A program made the position numbers and the translations under genes. Positions 34,106 through 43,575 of a stretch of 64,000 bases of DNA are shown piece by piece. Numbering within the stretch: the first letter of the stretch is position 1; the number at the start of each line of letters is the position of its first letter. Source of the DNA: Saccharibacillus sp. O23 (GTDB taxonomy: Bacteria > Bacillota > Bacilli > Paenibacillales > Paenibacillaceae); assembly GCF_002205895.1 (NCBI RefSeq), contig NZ_NJDE01000001.1, positions 248,001 through 312,000 of the forward strand. The letters are read 5' to 3'. The notes under the pieces were generated by a model. It was not told the origin of the DNA. It made no database searches and saw only the letters and a list, made by a program, of their open reading frames with translations.

Positions 34106-37100
34106 TCATTTGTTAATTCCGCCATCTCTTAGAATATAAGCCCAAGTATTTTTTTTTATTGTCTTAGGTAATGTAATAAATACTCTTTCCTTTGCTCTCG
34201 TCAATGCTACATATAACAACCTAGCTTCTTCTTTTAACTGCTCTCTATCTTCATATTTTTTCAACTCAAGAAAATAATCGTTACCGAAACTATTTGGAAT
34301 TCCCTTATCATTAATTTTCCAACCAAACTTTCTTGCAGATCTTATTCTTGTTTCCTCCGACGACTCTTCTAATACATATTTTTGTTCTACTGCATCAAAA
34401 GAACTGTCTGTAATAGGTAGAAACACTGTATGGTATTCAAGGCCTTTCGAACGATGCACAGTAGTAATTTCAACTTGTGCAACTTGTTGATCTATTAAAG
34501 GTTCATTTTCAGAACGGTTCGTACTAACTTGAAGTTGCAACCAACTATGAACAGATCGGAGCGTAACAGTTTGTGATGAAAACTGCTTTTCTATTAAAAG
34601 CATTAGATGTTGTAAATTTTTTGTATAGCGCATAGTTTCTACGTCTACTTCTTTCAAAATTGTTGTCGTATCGTCTCTCTTACTTTCCTTCAATTTTTCT
34701 TCAAAATACTTTGGCAGCCGCAAAAACAATTGATTATTGAAGATAATGTTTTGTATCACTGTCATAGGAGTTAAAGTTCTTAAGCAACGAGCATATTCTT
34801 TCAATTGATTATGTGTATTTGTGTGAATAAATTTATTTATTTGATTTTTTTGCCCATTAAAAGGTATAAGAGTTTGATATGGAATTGAAAAACCGAAATA
34901 AGGTGTTTCGAGTGCTCCTATTAAGAACTTAGGTTCATTTACATATAATAATCCTTCTATCAGAGCCTTAAAATGCAGCACAGCTAAGCTAGTAAAAAAA
35001 GTCCCGTCCAAATTTTCTGTTGTTAGAATATTATGAGCGCGACAGTGCTCTTTTAGTCTTTTAGCTTGTTTATTTGTTCTCACAATAAGAGCAATTTTAT
35101 CTTCTTTTTTAGGCAAGGTTTGTAAAGCTTTCGTAAGGTCCTCTTTATAATCGAAAGAAATGTTCCAATTTGTTTGTGAAAAATCAGTTGGTTTATTACT
35201 TAATAATTGATCCGATTTCCTATAAGTTAGCCAGCCCTTCTGATTCCATTTTTCAAAAACAAAGTGCATATGTTGTAAAAGAGATTTTGAAGTTCGATAA
35301 TTAAGTTGCAATTCAGTTTGTACATATTGAGTATCTTTAGTTGACTCTTCCAACTCTTGAAAAGACCTATAATCAGCTCCACGAAATCTGTATATAGCCT
35401 GCTTTACGTCTCCTACTACAAATAACTTGTAATTAAGAAATCGATGCAAGCTCGACAACAACTCAATTTGAACATTATCACTATCTTGAAATTCATCAAC
35501 AAACATGAATTTATTTTCTAATAATTGCTTCATAATGATTTCATTTGAAGAAAATTTCTTTAGTTTTCTAAGCAAATCTCCCATTGTAACAGCATTGTCA
35601 GTAAGCTTTAATTTATCTAAATGCACTTCGCAATGTTCGAAAATGTAATGCAAGCATTCTTGTAAATGCTGAGACTCTTTATTTAAAGCACTACCCCAAT
35701 CAATTTTGGTTATTTCCTCTGCATTTAACCCCTTTCTATCCATCTCCTCCCACATATCAAAAACGAGATCAATAAATTCATAATCTCTAATTTCCGTTTT
35801 TAAAAAAAACTCTGCTGCTTCTCCTTTATAAAATTCATCTAAAAGCTTTCTTATAATCTTTTTTTTCTCATAAACATAACTTTTCAAGCGAATATCACGA
35901 CCATAACCCATTTCGTGAGCTAATGTTTTTAAAATAGAATAACTAAAAGAATGAATTGTGCTGATTTGAACATCTCTAACTTCTTCTGCAAAGTTCAAAA
36001 ATTCATTTTTATTGGTTAGTTTAAATAAATCAAGAAACTTTTCTTCGAGTCTCTTTTTCATTTCATTAGTCGAAGCATTTGTAAAAGTAATCATTATTAT
36101 CTGTTTTAATGAGACGTGTCCGCTCATCAAAAGAAATATTATTCTATCGATCATTACATGCGTCTTTCCTGTCCCAGCTCCTGCTGTAATTATTTGATTC
36201 GTATCTACGGGAAGATGTATTGCTTTAAATTGCCCCTTGTTGAACTTCGGGAATTTTTCAGAAAGAATATCTAAGAAATCTTCTGTTATGCTTTCACCAT
36301 TTTTAAAACAATGAACTTCTAAAAATTCTTCTTTATCTGCGGCTGCTTCGTAAATATTTAATTGAAATTTTTTTATATATTGATCGTAGTTTACATCTTT
36401 AGATATTTTCAAAGGATTAAAAGTCAAAATATATACCTTACTACCAGCCTGCAATTGATTAATAATTTTGTTTTCTTGAACACGAAAATTTTCATTGCTT
36501 TGAATAACATATAAATAAGAAAAAGCAGCACTTGACGCTAGTTTAGGTTTATTTTCAGAAGACAACTCTATATTTAATAGACGTGAAATTCTGCTTAACT
36601 CATTATCACTTAACTTCTTTGTTGCCTTTTTCAATGAATAACTTTCTAATTTCTTAATTAATCGATTTTTATCTTGCAAGTCTTCTTTAAAAATAGGCCT
36701 AGAAACATCAAGTCTTTTATCGAAACCCCTACTTTTCCAATCTGATTCGCTAATGTAGGGCAGAGCTACTACCGCGCTCTTATTTAGACGACCATATAAT
36801 AGCGGATCTTTACTTAAATACTCACAAATCATATAAAGTTGATTTTCTGCTTGTTTATAAGGAAATCCTTTATCTTCGTAAAAGTTAGAGTAAATCCATT
36901 CATGAGCTCTTATTTCTTTTATTTGATTTATATTCAAACTTTTCACTTCTATTACACAAACGCCTAAACTATCGTTTATGATTAGCATGTCAATTTCTCG
37001 TCGTCCGGATCTTTGAGAAAAAAACATAGGAAAATGGTGAATTGCTAATGTTCTTTTCTCTTCAAAAGCATTGGTTATAGAATTCCAAACAAGAAGTTCA

Positions 37101-37144
37101 GCCTCTAATCCTGGCATTGTTGTATTTAAAGTAGGTATAAACAT
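34106..37144 (-). CDS. NERD-domain UvrD-like SF1 helicase (AddA-like role)
   Basis: The 1012-aa protein begins with a NERD nuclease-related domain: REIDMLII (Asp52) and CVIEVKSL (Glu66, Lys68), the D...ExK triad. A UvrD/AddA-type helicase follows: ITAGAGTGKT at about 319-328, FVDEFQDSD, GDVKQAIYRFRGAD, TTVHRSKGLEY and LLYVALTRAKERV. ATG at 37144 is chosen because AGGGG lies seven bases upstream; the 37165 frame start lacks one. It leads the operon that continues with the AddB-like protein. DNA end recognition plus NERD cleavage is the inferred role. Confidence 0.85.
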   Translation of the reverse strand: MFIPTLNTTMPGLEAELLVWNSITNAFEEKRTLAIHHFPMFFSQRSGRREIDMLIINDSLGVCVIEVKSLNINQIKEIRAHEWIYSNFYEDKGFPYKQAENQLYMICEYLSKDPLLYGRLNKSAVVALPYISESDWKSRGFDKRLDVSRPIFKEDLQDKNRLIKKLESYSLKKATKKLSDNELSRISRLLNIELSSENKPKLASSAAFSYLYVIQSNENFRVQENKIINQLQAGSKVYILTFNPLKISKDVNYDQYIKKFQLNIYEAAADKEEFLEVHCFKNGESITEDFLDILSEKFPKFNKGQFKAIHLPVDTNQIITAGAGTGKTHVMIDRIIFLLMSGHVSLKQIIMITFTNASTNEMKKRLEEKFLDLFKLTNKNEFLNFAEEVRDVQISTIHSFSYSILKTLAHEMGYGRDIRLKSYVYEKKKIIRKLLDEFYKGEAAEFFLKTEIRDYEFIDLVFDMWEEMDRKGLNAEEITKIDWGSALNKESQHLQECLHYIFEHCEVHLDKLKLTDNAVTMGDLLRKLKKFSSNEIIMKQLLENKFMFVDEFQDSDNVQIELLSSLHRFLNYKLFVVGDVKQAIYRFRGADYRSFQELEESTKDTQYVQTELQLNYRTSKSLLQHMHFVFEKWNQKGWLTYRKSDQLLSNKPTDFSQTNWNISFDYKEDLTKALQTLPKKEDKIALIVRTNKQAKRLKEHCRAHNILTTENLDGTFFTSLAVLHFKALIEGLLYVNEPKFLIGALETPYFGFSIPYQTLIPFNGQKNQINKFIHTNTHNQLKEYARCLRTLTPMTVIQNIIFNNQLFLRLPKYFEEKLKESKRDDTTTILKEVDVETMRYTKNLQHLMLLIEKQFSSQTVTLRSVHSWLQLQVSTNRSENEPLIDQQVAQVEITTVHRSKGLEYHTVFLPITDSSFDAVEQKYVLEESSEETRIRSARKFGWKINDKGIPNSFGNDYFLELKKYEDREQLKEEARLLYVALTRAKERVFITLPKTIKKNTWAYILRDGGINK

Positions 37145-37462
37145 ATTAAAACCCCTCATACACATTTATTAATGATAAAATTGTCAAAGTGATACCTTAT
37201 ATAGAGTAGTTGTTTATGCGTCCTTTCAACTATAAAATCTAATCAGCGTTCAATTAACTTAATTTAGATATTATCTTTTTAATATTTCATTTGAAGGAAA
37301 AAATCAGGAATCCAGATTTCTAAATTGACTCATTTCATGATTCTCTACACTATAACGCTTTTTCTATTCAAATTATGTTTTAACTGAACTTCTGCTTATA
37401 CTTATCGACATTAGTTTAATCTTTCATTATAAAACAAAATACATTTAAACCGAGGTAAAAAT
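37145..37462. promoter_or_regulatory. AT-rich divergent promoter region
   Basis: This stretch of about 320 bp separates the minus-strand helicase operon from the plus-strand glycosylase and should hold promoters for both. It is very AT-rich with many TTTAAT-like runs; no strong palindromic operator or attachment repeat was noticed. Confidence 0.45.
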
Positions 37463-38134
37463 ATGGATGTTCTCAGTGTAAAAACTGCGTTCTTCTGGGA
37501 TACTTTAAATGTATGGTTTGATAAAAATCATAGAGATTATCCATGGCGCCATACGAAAGACCCTTATCATATACTCATAGCAGAATTTCTCCTACAGCAG
37601 ACACACGTTCGAAAGGTGGAGGAAGTCTATACTTCGCTGCTAAATCACTTCCCGAATGTAAAAGAGTTAGGTGAGGCTTCAGAATCAAGGTTAATTGACA
37701 TAATTAGCCCTATTGGTCTAATTTACCGCGCTAAGCGGATTAAATCAACTGCTAACCAGGTATATTTTGACTACAACGGAAAAATACCAGATCGATTCAA
37801 GGATTTGATGGTACTCTCAGGTGTCGGGGATTATATTGCAAATGCAGTTTTGTGCTATGGTTATCATCAAAATACCGTTCCTATTGATACGAACGTCATC
37901 AGGCTCTTCATAAGGTATTTCGATTTGTCTTCTGATAAACCGCGACCTAGAACAGATAAAGTCTTAGCTGAGCAAATCAAAAATTTATATGCTTTTGATT
38001 TTGATTATCGAACTGCCAATTGGGCAGTGTTGGACTTTGCTGGCCTAGTATGCATAATGATCAAGCCTAAGTGCCCTGAATGTCCTCTTCAAAAACACTG
38101 CTCGTATTACAATAAAAAAACCTCCGACTCATAA
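37463..38134 (+). CDS. HhH-GPD DNA glycosylase of the MIG G:T mismatch type
   Basis: The 223-aa protein is an EndoIII/MutY-fold glycosylase: helix-hairpin-helix LSGVGDYIANAV, catalytic Asp in PIDTNVIRLF, and an iron-sulfur cluster Cys set CIMIKPKCPECPLQKHC. At the EndoIII Lys120 position (GRK) it has Tyr (GDY), as in the MIG thymine-DNA glycosylase, so it likely removes T from G:T mismatches produced by deamination of 5-methylcytosine. It lies between two C5-methyltransferase systems, in the place Vsr nucleases often take. A promoter gap precedes it and a bidirectional terminator follows. Confidence 0.88.
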   Translation: MDVLSVKTAFFWDTLNVWFDKNHRDYPWRHTKDPYHILIAEFLLQQTHVRKVEEVYTSLLNHFPNVKELGEASESRLIDIISPIGLIYRAKRIKSTANQVYFDYNGKIPDRFKDLMVLSGVGDYIANAVLCYGYHQNTVPIDTNVIRLFIRYFDLSSDKPRPRTDKVLAEQIKNLYAFDFDYRTANWAVLDFAGLVCIMIKPKCPECPLQKHCSYYNKKTSDS

Positions 38135-38149
38135 AGAGCGGAGGTTTTT
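38113..38149. terminator. Bidirectional terminator between glycosylase and methyltransferase
   Basis: AAAAACCTCCG pairs with CGGAGGTTTTT around a 13-base loop. It serves the converging glycosylase and C5-methyltransferase genes. Confidence 0.8.
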
Positions 38150-38151
38150 CA

Positions 38152-39828
38152 TTATAAATCAGCTAATTCAAGCGGTTTGATGATGCTTTCTAAAGACTGC
38201 GTTGGAACTCTATCTAAGTACATCAAGAGTCGATCTGCTACAGCTCTCCCCAGGAGCGGAGGTACCGCATTTCCTACCTGCTGATATTGAGCGTCTTTGG
38301 CTCCACGGAATATAAAATCATCTGGAAATGTTTGAAGCCTCGCGGCTTCTCTGATGCTGATCGCCCGGTTCTGAATAGGATGAATCCACATTGATTTACG
38401 AGCATTCAACACAGTCCCAGAAGGCGCATTATACTTGAGTCTCAAATATACGGTGTTTTGAGTACGATTAGGGTTTGAATACGTGTTTTTGAAAGATTCA
38501 TCTAGATGGTGAAAATTTTGACCAGGCTGAAGCATCATGAATCTTTGCATCGCGGTTTCTCTAGTATCCGTCATAATATGATTACTTACATCAGGAGTAC
38601 CAGCTTGAAGATACGTCAGAAGACGACTGGGCTGTTCTACCTTCGTTTTGAGCAGAGGCTTATCTTCTTCCATTAAGACTAGAGGTGTTACATGTTCTAA
38701 GTCTTCGATCGCGTCTTTGACGGTGTAGAAGTTAGCCGGATTTTCTATAATGGGTTCTGGCAGCTTAACTTCTTCTGCTGCTAATTCTTGGCGAATCCCC
38801 ATAAGGAAGAGGCGTTCTCTTTGTTGAGGAGCTCCGAAATTTGCTGAATTCAAAATAAGATTTTGCTCGTTCAACTTATATCCTAAACTTTTGAATTTTG
38901 CTTTCAGATAATCCAGCACAATATAAGTTTTCAGCTCAACTAAAACTTCATTGTTTTCTGGATAAAAGTCTCCTGCTTCGAGCTGATTGGTTTCGATCTC
39001 CCCAACGCGCATAATAACCTGTTGAATCGAAATGACTTCATCTAAACAGAGGTACAGTTCTTCAAGTGAACTTGTCTCATCTTCCAGCAGGTTACCCAGC
39101 AGCTTCCACTTTTCTTGATAAGCTGGATTCCAATAGTAATGGTGCAGCTGATTCCATTTAGCAAGGTATCCTTTAATAGCCGCACGAGTTTTGGGTAGAT
39201 ATGACGCTGCTTGTTTCTTCTTGCGATTCAAGTGACTAAGTTTGGAGAACAGCACACGATCGTGAACTTCATAGTCAGACATAGCCGCTCTAAAACGATC
39301 ATTTAAGAAAACAATTAGTTCCTCATTCAGAGCTTTGGCTTCTCCTAAAGAAACCTTCTCATTAGTCGGTATAATTTGAAGAGTTTCTACTTCAGTTTTG
39401 TCTTTCTCGGTTAGAAAAAATTTATGCTTATTGGACTTCAACTCTTTAACATTCTCCATCACAAACGCGTCAGGCTTCAGCTGCTCGATCGCTTTTACAT
39501 ACTCTTTAACAAGCTGATTATTCGCAGAGATTAACGCTGCTTTCTGTCGGTTAGCATTAGAAAACCCCTGGCATGGCGGTCCTCCAAACACGATATTCAC
39601 TTTGCCTTGACCTATTGCTCTGCATTCTTCTAAAATTTCATTGTAATCAACGCTTCGGATATCTCCATACATTTTGACTCCAGGATGATTAGCCAAATAA
39701 GTCTGCTGAGCTGATGGGTTATTTTCAACTGCGGCCGCTATTTCTACTTGTCCTGTCTGCAAAAAACCTAAGCTAAGACCGCCAGCTCCAGAAAAAAGAT
39801 CAACTGCTGTTAACTTACCGCTCTCCAC
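38152..39828 (-). CDS. C5-cytosine DNA methyltransferase with a large helical insertion
   Basis: The 558-aa protein has motif I LFSGAGGLSLGF (11-22), catalytic PCQG at 85-88, MENV at 124-127, then PQQRERLFLMG and C-terminal GNAVPP. Between MENV and PQQRER is an insertion of roughly 190 residues, mostly helical and charged, much longer than in the methyltransferases at 25241 and 43572; it may add target recognition or a partner surface. The GTG start follows GAAGGAGG. A terminator upstream separates it from the GHKL operon, so it likely has its own promoter. Confidence 0.87.
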   Translation of the reverse strand: MESGKLTAVDLFSGAGGLSLGFLQTGQVEIAAAVENNPSAQQTYLANHPGVKMYGDIRSVDYNEILEECRAIGQGKVNIVFGGPPCQGFSNANRQKAALISANNQLVKEYVKAIEQLKPDAFVMENVKELKSNKHKFFLTEKDKTEVETLQIIPTNEKVSLGEAKALNEELIVFLNDRFRAAMSDYEVHDRVLFSKLSHLNRKKKQAASYLPKTRAAIKGYLAKWNQLHHYYWNPAYQEKWKLLGNLLEDETSSLEELYLCLDEVISIQQVIMRVGEIETNQLEAGDFYPENNEVLVELKTYIVLDYLKAKFKSLGYKLNEQNLILNSANFGAPQQRERLFLMGIRQELAAEEVKLPEPIIENPANFYTVKDAIEDLEHVTPLVLMEEDKPLLKTKVEQPSRLLTYLQAGTPDVSNHIMTDTRETAMQRFMMLQPGQNFHHLDESFKNTYSNPNRTQNTVYLRLKYNAPSGTVLNARKSMWIHPIQNRAISIREAARLQTFPDDFIFRGAKDAQYQQVGNAVPPLLGRAVADRLLMYLDRVPTQSLESIIKPLELADL

Positions 39829-39952
39829 TACGAGCGCCTCCTTCTATGGGAACACACGTTCTTTATATAAGCAGCTTAACATGTTTTGCTGCCGGGCACA
39901 ATAAAAAGCTTGAGAAATCCATTTTACAGGGTAATTCTTTTGAAAGCCAGAT

Positions 39953-39984
39953 AAAAAAGAGTCTGCTATTAGGCAGACTCTTTT
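39953..39984 (-). terminator. Intrinsic terminator ending the GHKL operon
   Basis: On the minus strand AGAGTCTGCC pairs with GCAGACTCT and is followed by TTTTTT. It stops the transcript behind the 247-aa gene, before the larger methyltransferase. Confidence 0.8.
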
Positions 39985-39993
39985 GCATTGGAG

Positions 39994-40737
39994 CTACGCA
40001 AGAAGAGCATTGAGCTTCGCACCGATCAGTTTTTCTAATTCCGCTCGATCCAGTGCGTCCAGAATCGTTACACCGCCAAGCTGATTAATATACATCATTA
40101 AACTGCGGAATACGTTTCGAGTAACGGGAATTTGCTCTACTTTCTCTTTCTGATAGAGAATAGCCAGTACGGCTCTTGTAATATCTCGGTTTCCTGAAAA
40201 CACTCGTTCCAGAAGACTCTGCGCGATATCCAATTTCGACAAGAGTACTGCAGTTAATTCAAAAGGATCTGTTCGAGTCTCGTCGTATGATACGTGGCCG
40301 TACCACCAAAGGCGCGCTATCCCATGACGCACTAAAGCCCGACCTTTATTGGACATAAAGAAATAACGCTCTTTAATTGCTTCCTCTGGCTTGTCTTTCT
40401 TCAGGTAGGTTTCTACCGACCATCTTTTGCGCATATAATTCCAAAAGGTCTGATGCGATAGATAAACCCACATTCTTTCGTCGCATGCCTGAGCTAGTGT
40501 CATATCTTTCAATGCGGCGTATACTTTCTTTGTATTTTCCAGATCGTAGTGAACCGTGCTGCTGGCAGGCATATGAAGGTCAATCTCTTCAATACGAATT
40601 TTTGAAGGAAAGTGCCAGCCTTCTGTACCGAAGTATTCAGCCAACCAAGGCTCATCTTCTGTATACTTTAAGATATTATTTTTGATATTCGACTTAATAT
40701 CATCCAAGGAATCTTCGCTGATGTAATTTAAATTCAA
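39994..40737 (-). CDS. DUF6339-like protein, last gene of the GHKL operon
   Basis: The 247-aa protein is helical and Trp/Tyr-rich, with MWVYLSHQTFWNYMRKRW and GIARLWWYGHVSYDETR. It resembles DUF6339, a family I associate with defence operons; that call is tentative. No nuclease signature is visible. The TTG start follows GAAGGTGAA two bases after the preceding stop, so it is coupled, and a terminator follows. AT-rich like its neighbours. Confidence 0.55.
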   Translation of the reverse strand: MNLNYISEDSLDDIKSNIKNNILKYTEDEPWLAEYFGTEGWHFPSKIRIEEIDLHMPASSTVHYDLENTKKVYAALKDMTLAQACDERMWVYLSHQTFWNYMRKRWSVETYLKKDKPEEAIKERYFFMSNKGRALVRHGIARLWWYGHVSYDETRTDPFELTAVLLSKLDIAQSLLERVFSGNRDITRAVLAILYQKEKVEQIPVTRNVFRSLMMYINQLGGVTILDALDRAELEKLIGAKLNALLA

Positions 40738-40739
40738 AG

Positions 40740-41606
40740 TTATTCACCTTCATCTTCTAGGTTCATAAGCGCGGCAAACGATTGAGTAAGCGGATCTCCA
40801 ATCAGTTTTTGAGCGATCGAAATTGTCGATTCCTGTTCAAAACTTTGGCTGCCTATTTCAATCCCGAAATCTTTTAATCTCATTAAGATCACTTGATACC
40901 ATCTGCATTCTTCATAGTCTACTTCATTGTTCTGTTCATGCTTTAACATTTCTAAAATGGAAACAAGCGCCGGAATAACAATGAGTGAAGATAGAAGCGG
41001 CTGCAGGCTGGAATTTAACGAGATCGTTTTGTAGTATTCAAAATTGTCCGGAGCAAGCTTAATGATAATCTTGTTTCCCGAAGAATCAACTTCAATCGCT
41101 TGAGCTTCTTCGCTTCGGTTAGGTTGAATAGAGAAGATCGACGGAATTCTTCGAAGAGGGTCGATCTCTTTTTCGGCATAGAATGAACGTTCCATGTCGA
41201 GAGCAAGAATATCTCCCTTTCTGATTTGGAAACCGAATCCGTCATAGTCGGGATGAAATTCATTCAGGGCATATCCTTCTATATCTTCTACTGCCAGAAT
41301 GAAAGCGCAGATCTGCACTCTTCCTTCCACATCCTGCGCCGGCAGTTGGAACTTGAAGCTGCTGTCGAAAGACGAAAATATCCTGCGGTAACGAGTGGTC
41401 TGACATTCAAAGTGAAAAGCGTATTTAGCCTTTCTTTCTTCGATCAAGTGATGGATGCCATCGCTGCTGGTGACACATTCTGCATCGAACAGATATGTGT
41501 TTGGCGTTTTGGAATTCTTGAGCGACGCTTGAAAGTCACTATTCGGAAAATCATCTGAATAATAAGAAAGAACAGGATGCGGATACTGCCTAGAACTAAT
41601 TTGCAT
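40740..41606 (-). CDS. Unrecognised 288-aa protein of the GHKL operon
   Basis: No family is recognised. The product appears beta-rich in its first half (KYAFHFECQTTRYRRIFSSF, GRVQICAFILAVEDIEGY, FGFQIRKGDILALD) and helical near the C-terminus, with a strongly acidic stretch. The ATG overlaps the GHKL gene stop by 11 bases and has a GGAGGT site, so expression is coupled to the ATPase. It may be a DNA- or protein-binding partner of the ATPase. Confidence 0.6.
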   Translation of the reverse strand: MQISSRQYPHPVLSYYSDDFPNSDFQASLKNSKTPNTYLFDAECVTSSDGIHHLIEERKAKYAFHFECQTTRYRRIFSSFDSSFKFQLPAQDVEGRVQICAFILAVEDIEGYALNEFHPDYDGFGFQIRKGDILALDMERSFYAEKEIDPLRRIPSIFSIQPNRSEEAQAIEVDSSGNKIIIKLAPDNFEYYKTISLNSSLQPLLSSLIVIPALVSILEMLKHEQNNEVDYEECRWYQVILMRLKDFGIEIGSQSFEQESTISIAQKLIGDPLTQSFAALMNLEDEGE

Positions 41607-43575
41607 AGACGGCTACCTCCAACGCGCAGCGAAGCGGATCTTTCAATGTAATAGTCAATACTGTCCGGTCCTTTTTATCGAAAAGTACAGGACCCAGCTT
41701 TATTTCGTTTTCAATGTCGATAGGTTCTCCCAACTGCTCGGCAGCGCGCACTTTTGCTTTTTCGCCTCCGACTTCGCCAAGAATATTGATACCTACATAC
41801 CCGTAACCATCCTCATTGGACTGCATGGTTACTCTGTATTTTCCGGCTGCTGGATCGATACAGAAAATTCTGGATTGCGTAATACGAAGATTCTTAGCGG
41901 CTTTCGGTTCTAGCTTCTTTTCTGTCTCCGGTTGAAGCGAACCTGCTTTGTCTTCTATATCAGCAGGACCCTCTTCGCCTTTGTCTGGTTCATTGTCATT
42001 AGATGAAGAATCTCCATCTTCTTCGCTTCCGTCCGACTCCTTATCTCCTTCAGAGTCCGGATTTTCGTCAGTATGCTTCCCTTCGACTTCAAGCCCAGGT
42101 GATGTATACTCTTCCTCTTCTTCTTCCATATCCTGCTCGTACGAAGGAAAGTCTCCTTCATTCATGATATGTTGGGTGTTCGGCTTACTCTTACGATCAT
42201 TTGTCTGCATCTGAATTTCTTTAGGCGCTGCCTTTTCTCCCTCCGATTCTGACAGGGAAGGTATAGGCTGCTGGAAATCGTCGAACTGATCCGGAAGGTA
42301 GTCGCTCAATCCTTCTACATCCAATTCTTCTGAAGAATCGCTAGGCGTGATCGATCTAATTTTATCGTTCATCCAAGCATAGAGTTTTTTAATTACGGCT
42401 TTTGCGTACTTCGGATCATCATGACGGTCCGCCTCCCAAGCTGTATGCGTAGGCGGTTCAATCTGACGCAGGAACTTATTGATCTCGTCGCCCTCGGCAA
42501 TCAGTACTCCCGCAAATTTAAAAGGCGTTCTAAAGCTGCCTTTGTCGTAAATTTTCATGCCTGTACTTCTAACCATTGCTACGCGCTTAGGAGCGTCTTT
42601 GCCTGGCAGCACATGCATACGCACTTCTCCCATGCCCTCAAAGTTTTCAAGAACAAACTTCGATGCATTAGACAAGGTATAAGCTTCGTAGTACGGGTAG
42701 GATAAACATTCGGCTTCGTTCTTCGTATAATTTTCTAAGATAGATGGCAGAGTTTCTGCATTAATCTCGATGCTGCCGACTTTTACAATAAGCTTCTGAT
42801 CCAATATAGCGACCAAGAAACTCTCAAGAACGGAACGAATAACTTTAGTTTCCCAGTCCCCTTCTGCATGGAAACCGGCAATAAATACGTCTGTGCCTAC
42901 TTCATTTCGGCGGAACATCTCACTAATACGATCGCGCTGCAAGATCGGTTCATTGCGGATAGCTTCTCCATAATATCCGGTCCCTTGAGTAGGTTCTCCC
43001 TGATCATTAGAGTGAGTTACCAGTTTAGCAACGCCTTGGAAAGCTTCTACTCCGTCCGTATCCATGGTGCTGTAAAATACCGTTCTCAGATCCGAGCATG
43101 CGAACGGTGCATGTTTACCGATACCGAACGAACCGCCTGCTTTAGAATCTTTATTCGAGGAACCTACAGACTTAATCAGGTTATGCCATCCGCCCTGCCG
43201 ACCTTGATTAGCGCCTGTCAGGCCTGTTGTATTGTAGTCGCTAATTTTCAGGAATTTAATCTCTTCCGCATTCATGACATCAACAGCATTTTTGAAGAAG
43301 GCTACCGTCTTAGCATTGTCGGACCAGTACTTCAAACTTTCCTGCAGCATCTTTATGTATGCTTCTTTGGCAGGAAAATCGGAAGACGGAATATTCATTA
43401 CTTCAAACTCGACTCTAACCGGCTCTATGCTGTCAGGTATTCTTGCATCGCAGGAATTCTGATTGATTTCTCGAGCAAGAGAATCCCATGGGTTGCCTCT
43501 AAAGGTCTCGATCCCCGCATCGTTCAATCCAGTAATTTGTCCATAATTATTAGAAGGGAAATTCCAACCAATCAT
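41596..43575 (-). CDS. GHKL (MORC/MutL-like) ATPase of a restriction-modification-type operon
   Basis: The 659-aa protein has the Bergerat ATP fold: N-box REINQNSCDA (Glu36, Asn40, Asp43), the Mg/ATP loop KISDYNTTGL with Asp113, and the lid GGSFGIGKHA at 147-156. After the transducer region comes an acidic, Ser/Glu-rich linker (EEEEEYTSPG, DGSEEDGDSSSN) and a C-terminal beta domain. MORC/MutL-like GHKL ATPases are known in restriction-modification operons with C5-methyltransferases. The ATG overlaps the 356-aa methyltransferase stop (ATGA); the next gene overlaps its end. Confidence 0.83.
   Translation of the reverse strand: MIGWNFPSNNYGQITGLNDAGIETFRGNPWDSLAREINQNSCDARIPDSIEPVRVEFEVMNIPSSDFPAKEAYIKMLQESLKYWSDNAKTVAFFKNAVDVMNAEEIKFLKISDYNTTGLTGANQGRQGGWHNLIKSVGSSNKDSKAGGSFGIGKHAPFACSDLRTVFYSTMDTDGVEAFQGVAKLVTHSNDQGEPTQGTGYYGEAIRNEPILQRDRISEMFRRNEVGTDVFIAGFHAEGDWETKVIRSVLESFLVAILDQKLIVKVGSIEINAETLPSILENYTKNEAECLSYPYYEAYTLSNASKFVLENFEGMGEVRMHVLPGKDAPKRVAMVRSTGMKIYDKGSFRTPFKFAGVLIAEGDEINKFLRQIEPPTHTAWEADRHDDPKYAKAVIKKLYAWMNDKIRSITPSDSSEELDVEGLSDYLPDQFDDFQQPIPSLSESEGEKAAPKEIQMQTNDRKSKPNTQHIMNEGDFPSYEQDMEEEEEEYTSPGLEVEGKHTDENPDSEGDKESDGSEEDGDSSSNDNEPDKGEEGPADIEDKAGSLQPETEKKLEPKAAKNLRITQSRIFCIDPAAGKYRVTMQSNEDGYGYVGINILGEVGGEKAKVRAAEQLGEPIDIENEIKLGPVLFDKKDRTVLTITLKDPLRCALEVAVYAN

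Noticed and set aside
27105-37144. Assignment to BREX, DISARM, Gabija or Zorya
   Set aside because: No BrxC/PglX, DrmA/DrmB, OLD nuclease or ZorA/B genes are present; the PLD-helicase alone is not enough.
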